The notes under the pieces: generated by a model
Databases searched by the model: none
Told to the model about the DNA's origin: nothing
What the model saw: the letters and a program-made list of their open reading frames with translations, nothing else
Part shown: positions 8,792 to 17,232 of the stretch, one piece after another
How the letters are laid out: every line of letters begins with the position of its first letter
How positions within the stretch are numbered: position 1 is the first letter of the stretch
DNA from: Empedobacter stercoris
GTDB taxonomy: Bacteria; Bacteroidota; Bacteroidia; Flavobacteriales; Weeksellaceae
DNA: 63,899 bases
Direction: 5' to 3'
Assembly (NCBI RefSeq): GCF_020281205.1
Contig: NZ_JACXZC010000017.1
Span: forward strand, 1-63,899
Position numbers and translations under genes: made by a program

Positions 8792-9829
8792 TTACAAATC
8801 AAATAAATCGGTTTGAGGAGAATTTTCACCTCTATATTTCACACCAATATGTTTATAGGCTTTTTCTGTTGCTACACGACCACGCGCCGTACGCATCAAA
8901 TAACCTTCTTGAATGAGATAAGGTTCATAAACTTCTTCCAATGTCCCGCCATTTTCACCAACTGCTGTAGCTAAAGTTGTAATTCCGACAGGTCCTCCTT
9001 TAAATTTTTCGATAATGGTTGATAAAATACGATTATCCATTTCGTCTAAACCATTGTCATCAACTTTAAGAGCTTTTAAAGAAAATTCTGCGATTGATAA
9101 ATCAATCTTTCCGTTTCCTTTTATCTGTGCAAAATCTCGCGTTCTACGTAACAAAGCATTTGCAATACGAGGTGTTCCACGACTACGACCAGCGATTTCT
9201 ATCGCAGCTCTTTCGTCAATTGGTGTATCTAAAATACGAGAAGAACGCTCTACAATCGAACTTAAAAGTTCTACATTGTAATATTCGAATCTAAAATTAA
9301 TTCCGAAACGAGCGCGTAAAGGAGCAGTTAATAAACCAGAACGTGTTGTTGCGCCTATTAAGGTAAAAGGATTCAAGCCTATTTGCACTGAACGTGCATT
9401 AGGTCCTGACTCAATCATAATATCGATCTTAAAATCCTCCATTGCCGAATATAAATATTCTTCGATAACAGGTGACATTCGGTGGATTTCATCAATAAAA
9501 AGCACATCATTTTCTTCTAAATTTGTCAATAAACCTGCTAAATCACTCGGTTTATCGAGAACTGGTCCAGAAGTAATTTTTATTCCAACGCCTAATTCAT
9601 TCGCAATAATATTTGCCAATGTCGTTTTTCCTAAACCTGGAGGTCCGTGTAATAAAACATGATCCAAGGCTTCTCCACGAAGTTTAGACGCTTTTACGAA
9701 TACTTCTAAATTTTCGAGAATATGAGCTTGTCCTGCAAAATCATCAAAACTTTGCGGACGCACGGTATTTTCGTGATTAAGATCGTCGTCTGGATAAAAT
9801 TCTTTATCAGGATTTAATAAATCTGACAT
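8792..9829 (-). CDS. ruvB: Holliday junction branch migration helicase RuvB
   Basis: AAA+ motor that, with RuvA, drives Holliday-junction branch migration before RuvC cleavage during recombinational repair. Walker A is GPPGLGKTT, Walker B is [10 protein letters not shown], sensor I is in the GATTR segment, and a C-terminal winged-helix region (residues ~270-340) contains [16 protein letters not shown], a highly conserved RuvB stretch. Length 345 is typical. It is transcribed divergently from hemH across 108 bp and lies upstream of queG with 189 nt between them, so the two are probably not tightly coupled. Confidence 0.97.
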   Translation of the reverse strand: MSDLLNPDKEFYPDDDLNHENTVRPQSFDDFAGQAHILENLEVFVKASKLRGEALDHVLLHGPPGLGKTTLANIIANELGVGIKITSGPVLDKPSDLAGLLTNLEENDVLFIDEIHRMSPVIEEYLYSAMEDFKIDIMIESGPNARSVQIGLNPFTLIGATTRSGLLTAPLRARFGINFRFEYYNVELLSSIVERSSRILDTPIDERAAIEIAGRSRGTPRIANALLRRTRDFAQIKGNGKIDLSIAEFSLKALKVDDNGLDEMDNRILSTIIEKFKGGPVGITTLATAVGENGGTLEEVYEPYLIQEGYLMRTARGRVATEKAYKHIGVKYRGENSPQTDLFDL

Positions 9830-9937
9830 AAAATGATGATATAAATTATAATGATAATATTACGAAGAACAATTTAAATTATCCGCCGTACTTTTACACC
9901 TACAAAGAACGCAATATTTTTTTAGATAAAAAGAATT

Positions 9938-10921
9938 ATGAGCAAAGGAATATTATTAGTGAATTTAGGATCGCCCGATTCTACCGAAGTTGAAGATGTA
10001 AGAACATATTTACGTGAATTTTTAATGGATGGGAAAGTGATTGACTCACCTTGGTTGATTCGTAAAATGATCGTAGAACTTTTTATTTTACCTAAAAGAC
10101 CGATACAATCAGCTGAAGCGTATAAAAAGATTTGGACAAAGGATGGTTCTCCATTAATTATTTATTCAAAAATTTTACAACAAAAAGTTCAAGAGCAATT
10201 AGATTTTCCAGTGGGATTAGCTATGCGTTATAAAAATCCTTCGATTGAAGTTGGACTACAAGAGCTTTATAATAAAGGCGTTCGCGATATATTAGTTGTT
10301 CCACTTTATCCTCAGTATACGATGTCAACAACAGAAACTGTTGCAGATAAGGTATTAGAAGTTCAGAAGAAAAAATTCAAAGATGTGAAAGTAAATTTCT
10401 TAAAAGCTTTTTACAAGCATCCTGATTATATTAAAGTTTTAGGAGATTCTATCAAAGAGAATTTACCCGAGAATTACGATAAATTATTATTTTCTTATCA
10501 TGGAATTCCAGAACGTCACGATAAAAAAGCACTAAGAGCAGCAAAAGTTAGCAAATTACCAATTGAAACGTATCGCAATCAATGTTTAGAGACAACAGAG
10601 TTAGTGGCAGATTACTTGCAATTACCAAAAGATAAATACTACACATCCTTTCAATCTCGTTTAGGAAAAGATCCTTGGGTCAAACCTTATACAGACGAAA
10701 CGTTAGAACATTTTCCAGAAGAAGGTGTGAAGAATTTGGCTGTTTGTACTCCTGCTTTTGTAGCTGATTGTTTAGAAACCTTAGAAGAAATTTCGATGGA
10801 GGGTAAAGAAGAGTTTTTAAAAGCTGGTGGTGAACAATTTACATACATACCATGTTTAAATGATCGTCAAGATTGGATTGATACTTTAGTTAAATGGTTT
10901 CAAGGTTGGGAAAATAATTAA
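9938..10921 (+). CDS. hemH: Ferrochelatase
   Basis: Inserts ferrous iron into protoporphyrin IX as the final step of protohaem synthesis. The metal-binding His lies in SYHGIPERH and the catalytic acid in CTPAFVADCLETLEEI, both family signatures; the N-terminus GILLVNLGSPDS is also typical. Length 327 fits bacterial enzymes. The protein is likely soluble or peripheral at the inner membrane. It stands alone, with TACTTTTA (a near -7 match) about 45 nt upstream and a strong hairpin just downstream that extends to the next gene's leader. Confidence 0.96.
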   Translation: MSKGILLVNLGSPDSTEVEDVRTYLREFLMDGKVIDSPWLIRKMIVELFILPKRPIQSAEAYKKIWTKDGSPLIIYSKILQQKVQEQLDFPVGLAMRYKNPSIEVGLQELYNKGVRDILVVPLYPQYTMSTTETVADKVLEVQKKKFKDVKVNFLKAFYKHPDYIKVLGDSIKENLPENYDKLLFSYHGIPERHDKKALRAAKVSKLPIETYRNQCLETTELVADYLQLPKDKYYTSFQSRLGKDPWVKPYTDETLEHFPEEGVKNLAVCTPAFVADCLETLEEISMEGKEEFLKAGGEQFTYIPCLNDRQDWIDTLVKWFQGWENN

Positions 10922-10951
10922 AAAGCATTTTAACCTTACAAAATAAATTAG

Positions 10952-10990
10952 ATATCTTTGTTTAGAATTTTCAATTTTAAACAAAGATAT
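10952..10990 (+). terminator. Terminator after hemH, overlapping a -7-like box
   Basis: Thirteen-base perfect arms at 10952-10964 and 10978-10990 are followed by seven Ts. The left arm contains TATCTTTG (10953-10960), a good -7 match that could start the DUF3078 transcript 43 nt upstream of its ATG; then the right arm would be transcribed but not the whole hairpin. Confidence 0.8.
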
Positions 10991-11002
10991 TTTTTTTAGT
11001 AC

Positions 11003-12103
11003 ATGAGACTATTTATCTCAATCCTATTTTTAGTCCTATCCGTTTTTAGCTCTGCTCAGTTTTTAGATACAAGTGGAAATCTAATTATTGATGGGCGAAA
11101 ATATCTAAAGTCTAAAGTAGACACAACAGGTCGTGCATCAGGTTGGGAAATTTATGGATCAAATACGTTAACCGTCAATCAAAATACATTTTCTAATTGG
11201 ATGGCCGGAGGAGAAAATTCGGTTTCTCTCAATGCAAAAGCTGATTATGAATTCAATTTCCGAAAAAAGAAACATTTTTGGGACAATCGTTTTATTTTAG
11301 AATATGGATTCTTAGATAATAAAACCAATGGAACACGTAAAACTGCAGATAACATCAATCTTACAACTTCGTATGGATATTTGATTAAAGAAAAATGGTA
11401 TCTAACTACATCGCTTAATATTCGTTCTCAGTTTTCTGCTGGTTATGATTATGGAGCAACTCCCAAAAAGAAACTATCAAATTTATTTGCTCCTGCGTAT
11501 ATTACAATAGGGGTCGGTGCAAATTATACACCTAATTCTAATTTTTCTGTAACATTTCAACCATTAACTTCTCGTACCACAATTGTTGCAGATAAGGATT
11601 TACAGACAAAAGGAACTTATGGTTTGCGCAACGATGGAGATGCTTTACTTTTCGAAGTTGGAGCCTATTTAGGTGGTCGTTATAAAGTAAAAATTTTTGA
11701 AAATGTAATCTACGATAACAATATTGGTATATTCTCTAATTATTCGAATAAGTTTTACAATTTAGATATTGTTTACGCAGGATTATTAGACATGAAAATC
11801 AATCACTTTATGTCTACTCAATTGGCTTTAAATCTAATTTATGATGAAGACCAAGTGAAAGAAACACAATTTAAGCAAACCTTAGGTATTGGGTTAACTT
11901 ACAAAATAGACAGTACGAAAAAGAAACCGAAAAAGAAATCAAGAAAAAAAGAGATTCTTCCCTACTTCGATACAACTGGCATTGCTCCTATTCATCTGCC
12001 AAAAGTCAAATTGGATAAACGTAATTATGATCAAGTATTCGAAAAAAATACCATTGATGAAAAAGCTACTTATATCAAATCTGAATCAATATTTTGGGAA
12101 TAA
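11003..12103 (+). CDS. DUF3078 domain protein (paralogue 1)
   Basis: A 366-residue exported protein with a signal peptide ending VFSSAQ. The DUF3078 region contains NTFSNWMAGGENSVSLNAKADY, truncated here as motif SNWMAGGENSVSLNA, with alternating aromatic strands and WDNR, consistent with an outer-membrane beta-barrel; this is inferred. The C-terminal tail after about residue 310 is strongly basic (KKKPKKKSRKKE) and then polar. Function is unknown; the family is found mainly in Bacteroidota. It lies 26 nt upstream of a close paralogue, so the two are likely co-transcribed. Confidence 0.85.
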   Translation: MRLFISILFLVLSVFSSAQFLDTSGNLIIDGRKYLKSKVDTTGRASGWEIYGSNTLTVNQNTFSNWMAGGENSVSLNAKADYEFNFRKKKHFWDNRFILEYGFLDNKTNGTRKTADNINLTTSYGYLIKEKWYLTTSLNIRSQFSAGYDYGATPKKKLSNLFAPAYITIGVGANYTPNSNFSVTFQPLTSRTTIVADKDLQTKGTYGLRNDGDALLFEVGAYLGGRYKVKIFENVIYDNNIGIFSNYSNKFYNLDIVYAGLLDMKINHFMSTQLALNLIYDEDQVKETQFKQTLGIGLTYKIDSTKKKPKKKSRKKEILPYFDTTGIAPIHLPKVKLDKRNYDQVFEKNTIDEKATYIKSESIFWE

Positions 12104-12129
12104 TTAAACGAAAACAACTTTAACTATTT

Positions 12130-13182
12130 ATGAAAAAACATTTAGTCACTTTAGCCTTATTTGCTTCTATGATGTCTTTTGCTCAAACTATAAAAGATGG
12201 GATAGTTGCAACTGATAGTAAACGCTATTTAAAAGATCAAAAATTTGACGGTCGCCAACATGGTTGGTTTGTATCAGGTAACAATTCACTTTTATTCTCT
12301 CAAAGTGCTTTTTCCAATTGGGTTGCAGGAGGTGTAAATTCATTTGCTTTAAATGCGAATGTTGATTACGAATTCAATTTAACCCGTGAAAAACATATTT
12401 GGGACAATCGTATCGTTTTAGGTTATGGAATTCAAACCAATAAAGGAGAAAGTTCTCGAAAAACAAATGATGTGATCGATTTAACTTCATCTTACGGTTA
12501 TAACATCGGAAATAATTGGTATTTGGCTGCAGCGATGAATTTCCGAACGCAATTTACAGAAGGATATGATTATTCGTTAGATCCAAAAGAAAAAATTTCA
12601 AATCTAATGGCGCCAGGTTATTTAAGTTTAGGATTGGGTGTTGATTATAAACCGAACGAGAATTTTCAAGTAAACATTCATCCTTTTACACCAAGAGTTA
12701 CATTTGTTTTGGATAAAGATTTACAACAAAAAGGAAATTTTGGACTTAAGAATGATGGTGACAATACCTTATTTGAATTTGGTGCTTATTTAGGCGCGCG
12801 ATACAAATTACAAATAATGGATGGTATTAGCTATGACAGCCGTTTAGGAATCTATGCTGATTACTTAAAAAAATTCGGAAATATGGATGTTGCCTATCAA
12901 GGAATTTTAGACCTTAAAGTCAATAAATTTGTTTCGGCTCAAGTTGCTGTCAACTTATTGTATGACGAAGATCAAATTAAAAAAACTCAAGTAAAACAAA
13001 CGCTTGGAATCGGGTTTAATTATAAATTTGATAACACGCCTCCAAAAGTTGAAGAGGCATCAACAACAGCCTTCATACAAGAAGCACCAATCTTCGAAGA
13101 AAAAGAAAACACCATAGAAGTCGCAACTAATATTCTGAAGAATGAACCAATTCTTAATGAAACAAAATTAGTCACTCAATAA
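12130..13182 (+). CDS. DUF3078 domain protein (paralogue 2)
   Basis: A 350-residue exported protein with a signal peptide ending MMSFAQ. It aligns throughout with the preceding gene (SNWVAGGVNSFALNANVDY, then WDNR, GYDY, KFVSAQVAVNLLYDEDQ), so the pair arose by tandem duplication. It differs at the C-terminus, where the tail after about residue 300 is acidic/neutral (EEASTT, FEEKEN) rather than basic. A beta-barrel outer-membrane role is inferred from alternating strands; no ligand or partner is known. A terminator follows immediately. Confidence 0.85.
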   Translation: MKKHLVTLALFASMMSFAQTIKDGIVATDSKRYLKDQKFDGRQHGWFVSGNNSLLFSQSAFSNWVAGGVNSFALNANVDYEFNLTREKHIWDNRIVLGYGIQTNKGESSRKTNDVIDLTSSYGYNIGNNWYLAAAMNFRTQFTEGYDYSLDPKEKISNLMAPGYLSLGLGVDYKPNENFQVNIHPFTPRVTFVLDKDLQQKGNFGLKNDGDNTLFEFGAYLGARYKLQIMDGISYDSRLGIYADYLKKFGNMDVAYQGILDLKVNKFVSAQVAVNLLYDEDQIKKTQVKQTLGIGFNYKFDNTPPKVEEASTTAFIQEAPIFEEKENTIEVATNILKNEPILNETKLVTQ

Positions 13183-13189
13183 TATTTTC

Positions 13190-13212
13190 AACCTGCTTTT
13201 GATAAGCAGGTT
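13190..13212 (+). terminator. Terminator after the DUF3078 pair
   Basis: AACCTGCTT and its complement AAGCAGGTT flank a 5-nt loop and are followed by a long T run; it begins 7 nt after the stop. Confidence 0.85.
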
Positions 13213-13252
13213 TTTTATTTTTTTTATCTTTACAATTCAATAGAAGAATAAA

Positions 13253-13462
13253 ATGACAAAAAATATTTTTGGTGCGCTTTTACCACAAGTTTTAATTATA
13301 ATTTGGGCTGCTTACGAGCTTAACATAGGGTTAGTTAATGATCAAAATAGTCGTGTTATCGTAAATAGTATTGTTATTTTAATTTTTGTTTTCATCTCTA
13401 TCGTAACGTTGGTTAAAGTAATCAAATACCCTAACGACCCTACTTATTTGAAGAAAAAATAA
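13253..13462 (+). CDS. Small two-helix membrane protein
   Basis: A 69-residue protein of unknown function. Two hydrophobic segments are visible, about residues 6-22 and 35-56, with a polar loop containing NDQNSR and a basic tail ending KKK. This predicts an inner-membrane protein with a short cytoplasmic C-terminus. TATCTTTA, a near match to the -7 element, lies about 25 nt upstream, and codon use resembles the neighbours, so it is probably real. No family was recognised. Confidence 0.6.
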   Translation: MTKNIFGALLPQVLIIIWAAYELNIGLVNDQNSRVIVNSIVILIFVFISIVTLVKVIKYPNDPTYLKKK

Positions 13463-13544
13463 ACTTCGAAGTTCGTTAAACGAGTTTCAAAATTCGAATA
13501 CAATCTCCGTTAAATTTCGTAAACTTGTGTTATAAAACAACAAA

Positions 13545-14774
13545 ATGAAGTTAATCGGTCCTTTCAGACAAATTATAACACTTGCCAATTTACCTTTAAA
13601 AGGCGCAATTCACGAAAATCAAGTCGATATTCTTGAAAATGGCGGGATTATTACTGACAATGAAACAATTGTAGAAATTGGTCATTTCGAAACGATTTCT
13701 CAACAACATCCAAACATCGAAATTGAACGAATTGAAACAGAACAGGTTTTACTTCCTGGATTTGTCGATTCGCATACACACGTTTGTTTTGGAGGAAATC
13801 GCGCCAAAGATTTTGCAATGCGTTTGGACGGAAAAACCTATTTAGAAATTGCAGAAAGTGGTGGTGGAATTTGGTCTACCGTGACAGAAACACGTAAAAA
13901 AACGGTTGATGAACTGAAAGATATTACACTAAAACATATTGCGCAATTAGCCAAACAAGGAATTACAACGGCTGAAGTAAAATCGGGTTATGCACTTTCT
14001 GTTGAAGGTGAAATCAAGATGTTGGAAGCTATAAATATGGCGAATCAAGAAAGTGAAATTGATTTGATTCCGACTTTTTTAGGCGCGCATATGAAACCAA
14101 AAGATTTTGAAGGTTCGAACAAAGAATATTTAGAATTATTGGTAAAAGAAGTTTTTCCTAAATTAAAATCTGAAGAATTAGCAAACCGCATAGATATTTT
14201 TGTGGAACAATCTGCTTTTTCTGTTGAAGAAGGTGATTATTTCTTGAACGAAGCCAAAAAACAAGGATTTGACATTACCATTCACGCCGATCAATTTACG
14301 GCTGGAGGAAGTTATTTAGCCACTAAACACCATGCATTGAGCGCAGATCATTTGGAATTTTCTGGAAAAGAAGAAGTGAAAAATCTAGCCAATTCTGATG
14401 TTGTAGCAACAGTTTTACCTGGTGCTTCTATTGGTTTGGGAATGCAATATGCGCCTGCCCGAAAATTGTTAGATGCTGGTTGTTGTGTTTCGATTGCTTC
14501 AGATTGGAATCCTGGTTCAGCTCCAATGGGAAGTCTATTGACACAAGCTTCTGTATTAGCTACTTTTGAGAAATTATCAATGGCTGAAGTTTTAGCTGCA
14601 ATTACTTTTCGTGCTGCAAAGGCTTTGAATTTAACTGATCGTGGAACAATAGAAAAAGATAAAAAAGCCGATTTTATCAGCTTCTCTACCTTCGATTATC
14701 GTAATATTATTTATTATCAAGGACAATTACAACCAACAAATGTTTGGAAAAATGGTTCTTTGATTAATCAATAG
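13545..14774 (+). CDS. hutI: Imidazolonepropionase
   Basis: Hydrolyses 4-imidazolone-5-propanoate to N-formimidoyl-L-glutamate, the third step of histidine degradation. It is an amidohydrolase: the first metal-binding motif DSHTHVCFGG is near residue 77, HADQF carries a further ligand His, and SDWNPGSAP carries the conserved Asp. Length 409 is typical. No hutH, hutU or formimidoylglutamase gene is adjacent, so the pathway genes are dispersed or lie elsewhere. Confidence 0.95.
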   Translation: MKLIGPFRQIITLANLPLKGAIHENQVDILENGGIITDNETIVEIGHFETISQQHPNIEIERIETEQVLLPGFVDSHTHVCFGGNRAKDFAMRLDGKTYLEIAESGGGIWSTVTETRKKTVDELKDITLKHIAQLAKQGITTAEVKSGYALSVEGEIKMLEAINMANQESEIDLIPTFLGAHMKPKDFEGSNKEYLELLVKEVFPKLKSEELANRIDIFVEQSAFSVEEGDYFLNEAKKQGFDITIHADQFTAGGSYLATKHHALSADHLEFSGKEEVKNLANSDVVATVLPGASIGLGMQYAPARKLLDAGCCVSIASDWNPGSAPMGSLLTQASVLATFEKLSMAEVLAAITFRAAKALNLTDRGTIEKDKKADFISFSTFDYRNIIYYQGQLQPTNVWKNGSLINQ

Positions 14775-14884
14775 TATAAATATTATCAGGAGTGATGGTG
14801 TTTGCGTATATATAAATTTCAACTAAATGTAAAACTTTAAAGTCATTAAAAGCGATATTAAGTTCACATTACGTTAATTTATTG

Positions 14885-14892
14885 TAATTTTG
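14885..14892 (+). promoter_or_regulatory. Predicted yicC-gmk promoter -7 element
   Basis: TAATTTTG matches TAnnTTTG and ends 19 nt before the yicC ATG; no clear -33 box. Confidence 0.4.
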
Positions 14893-14911
14893 CTCGCATA
14901 ATTTTACAATT

Positions 14912-15772
14912 ATGATAGCATCTATGACAGGTTACGGTAAAGCCGTATTGGAATTACCTGAAAAAAAAGTAACGATAGAAATCCGTTCTTTGAACAGTAA
15001 AACATTGGATTTGAACACAAGAATCCCTTCTTTTTACCGCGAGAAAGAATTAGAAATCAGAAATCTTATTTCAGAAAAAGTTCAACGTGGGAAAATTGAT
15101 TTTTCGATGTTGGTTGAATTAAATCCAGCTGCAAGAAATCAATCTATAAATGCTGAATTAATCAAAAGTTATATGGAAGAATTCAAGTCGATCACTCCAA
15201 ATGTGACTGACGGCGAATTGTTACCAGTTATCATGCGTTTGCCTGATGTTATTTCGTATACGCAAGATGATTTGAACGAAGAAGAATGGAATCAAATTCG
15301 TGCAACAATCATCGAAGCAATCAATGCTTTGAATCAATTTAGATTAGATGAAGGAAAAGTATTAGAAAAATATTTAACATTAAACTTAAATAATATTCTT
15401 GAACTTTTAACTCAAGTTATACCATTTGAACAAGAACGTATTGAAACAATTAAAGAACGTTTCAACAAACGTTTAGAAGAATTAAAAGTTGATGTTGATC
15501 AAAATCGTTTTGAGCAAGAAATGATTTTCTATTTGGAAAAATTAGACATCACAGAAGAAAAAGTTCGTTTGAAAAATCATTGCGAATATTTCTTAAAAGA
15601 ATTAGCGGGAATAGCATCTAATGGTAAAAAATTAGGTTTTATTTCTCAAGAAATTGGACGAGAAATCAATACTTTAGGCTCAAAATCTAATCATTCTGAA
15701 ATGCAAAAAATTGTCGTTCAAATGAAAGATGAATTGGAAAAAATTAAAGAACAATCGTTAAACATTTTATAA
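14912..15772 (+). CDS. yicC: YicC family endoribonuclease
   Basis: A 286-residue protein of the YicC family, shown in Escherichia coli and Bacillus (YloC) to be an endoribonuclease that affects small-RNA turnover. The N-terminal signature MIASMTGYGKA and the C-terminal segment ending in IKEQSLNIL are both typical, and the helical centre rich in Glu/Lys fits the oligomeric fold. Its stop overlaps the gmk start as TAATG, implying translational coupling. The yicC-gmk pairing is widely conserved. The specific RNA target here is unknown. Confidence 0.92.
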   Translation: MIASMTGYGKAVLELPEKKVTIEIRSLNSKTLDLNTRIPSFYREKELEIRNLISEKVQRGKIDFSMLVELNPAARNQSINAELIKSYMEEFKSITPNVTDGELLPVIMRLPDVISYTQDDLNEEEWNQIRATIIEAINALNQFRLDEGKVLEKYLTLNLNNILELLTQVIPFEQERIETIKERFNKRLEELKVDVDQNRFEQEMIFYLEKLDITEEKVRLKNHCEYFLKELAGIASNGKKLGFISQEIGREINTLGSKSNHSEMQKIVVQMKDELEKIKEQSLNIL

Positions 15773-16338
15773 TGAAAAAAGGAAAGTTAATTGTCTTTTC
15801 AGCACCATCAGGCGCAGGAAAAACAACTTTGGTTCGCTATGCTTTAGAACAATTAGATCACATCAAATTTTCTATTTCTTGTACAACAAGAGATAAACGC
15901 GAAGGTGAAGTTCACGGAAAAGACTATTATTTCTTAACTCCAGAAGAATTTAAAACAAAAATTGCAAACGACGAATTCGTAGAACACGAAGAAGTGTATC
16001 GTAATAATTTTTATGGAACATTAAAATCGGAAGTTGATCGTATTACTTCTGAAGGTAATTCTGTTATTTTTGATATTGATGTAATTGGTGCATTGAATAT
16101 CAAAAAATTATACGGAGAAGAATGTTTAACCGTATTTGTTAATCCACCTTCATTAGATATTTTAAAAGAACGATTGATTTCACGTAATACCGAAAGCGAG
16201 GATAAGTTGAAACAGCGTATTGATAAAGCGGGAATCGAAATGGAAAAAGCAAAAGAGTTTGATACTATTCTTTTGAATGATGATTTAGAAACTGCAAAAG
16301 CAAAAACGTTAGATATTATTACTGATTTTATCAACTAA
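15772..16338 (+). CDS. gmk: Guanylate kinase
   Basis: Phosphorylates GMP to GDP with ATP in purine nucleotide synthesis. The P-loop is SAPSGAGKTT (residues ~10-19), the GMP-binding segment includes TTRDKREGEVHGKDYYFL, and the lid region contains RLISRNTESEDKLKQR. Length 188 is standard. The start codon overlaps the yicC stop. A strong terminator follows, so the operon consists of two genes; in other Flavobacteriia nadD often follows, but it is absent here. Confidence 0.97.
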   Translation: MKKGKLIVFSAPSGAGKTTLVRYALEQLDHIKFSISCTTRDKREGEVHGKDYYFLTPEEFKTKIANDEFVEHEEVYRNNFYGTLKSEVDRITSEGNSVIFDIDVIGALNIKKLYGEECLTVFVNPPSLDILKERLISRNTESEDKLKQRIDKAGIEMEKAKEFDTILLNDDLETAKAKTLDIITDFIN

Positions 16339-16359
16339 TAATTTATCCTAATCCTATAC

Positions 16360-16391
16360 AAATGCCTCGATTTTATTTATTCGAGGCATTT
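16360..16391 (+). terminator. Terminator after gmk
   Basis: AAATGCCTCGA (16360-16370) pairs perfectly with 16381-16391 across a 10-nt loop and runs into a T tract. Confidence 0.85.
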
Positions 16392-16425
16392 TTGTTATCT
16401 TTAATTCTGAAAATCACAATAAAAA

Positions 16426-17196
16426 ATGGAAATCCAAACTTGTTTAGAAATCAACGATGCTAAAATTCATTACATTCACCACGAAATTAATCCAGAAAGA
16501 CCTACACTAATATTCTTACACGATTCCTTAGGGTGTACACAACTTTGGAGGGATTTCCCAAAAGAAGTTGCCGAAAAAAGTAATTGTAATCTGTTTATTT
16601 ATGATCGAAAAGGTTATGGAAAATCATCTCCATTTACAATAAATCGTCGCGAGTTAACTTATATGCACGATGAAGCGGACTTTTTAAATCAACTTGTCAA
16701 CCATTTCAACTTTAAAGAAATTATTCTTTTTGGACATAGTGATGGTGGTACAATTGCATTACTGTATGCAGCTAAGTACCACAAAAATCTAAAAGGAATT
16801 GTAGTTGTTGGTTCTCATGTCATCGTAGAAGAAGTAACCCTGAATGGAATTAGAGCTGCTAAAATTGCTTACGCAGAAACAAACCTAAAAGAACGTTTAA
16901 GAAAATATCACGGAGATAATACGCAAAAAGTATTTGAAATGTGGACCGAAACATGGCTAAGAACCGATTTTGTAAACTTTGATATTCGCGAAGAATTAAA
17001 AAATATAAAATGTCCTACTTTGGTTATTCAAGGAATTGATGACGAATTTGGAACAATGGAACAAGTGATTGGAATTATCGACAATGTAAATGGACGAAAA
17101 GAAAATTATATCGTTCCTGACGCTAAACATACGCCTTTTAAAGAAAATAAAGTACCTACTTTTGAAAAAACAATCGAGTTTATTGATACATTATAA
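16426..17196 (+). CDS. Alpha/beta hydrolase
   Basis: A 256-residue single-domain alpha/beta-hydrolase. The nucleophile elbow is FGHSDGG, with the nucleophilic Ser at about residue 105; the likely acid is in QGIDDEFG and the catalytic His is in DAKHTPF. The oxyanion segment is LHDSLGC. Substrate is unknown: an esterase, lactonase or haloperoxidase-like activity is possible. There is no signal peptide, so it is cytoplasmic. TATCTTTA about 26 nt upstream could be its -7 element. A 14-bp inverted repeat spans the 3' end of the coding region (17173-17186 with 17199-17212) and may serve as a terminator. Confidence 0.85.
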   Translation: MEIQTCLEINDAKIHYIHHEINPERPTLIFLHDSLGCTQLWRDFPKEVAEKSNCNLFIYDRKGYGKSSPFTINRRELTYMHDEADFLNQLVNHFNFKEIILFGHSDGGTIALLYAAKYHKNLKGIVVVGSHVIVEEVTLNGIRAAKIAYAETNLKERLRKYHGDNTQKVFEMWTETWLRTDFVNFDIREELKNIKCPTLVIQGIDDEFGTMEQVIGIIDNVNGRKENYIVPDAKHTPFKENKVPTFEKTIEFIDTL

Positions 17197-17212
17197 TCTC
17201 AATAAACTCGAT
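17173..17212 (+). terminator. Inverted repeat overlapping the hydrolase 3' end
   Basis: ATCGAGTTTATTGA at 17173-17186 pairs perfectly with 17199-17212. The left arm encodes the last residues of the hydrolase. The downstream sequence is T-rich but without an immediate T run, so terminator function is moderately supported. Confidence 0.5.
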
Positions 17213-17232
17213 GATTATTCATTAAATCATTT

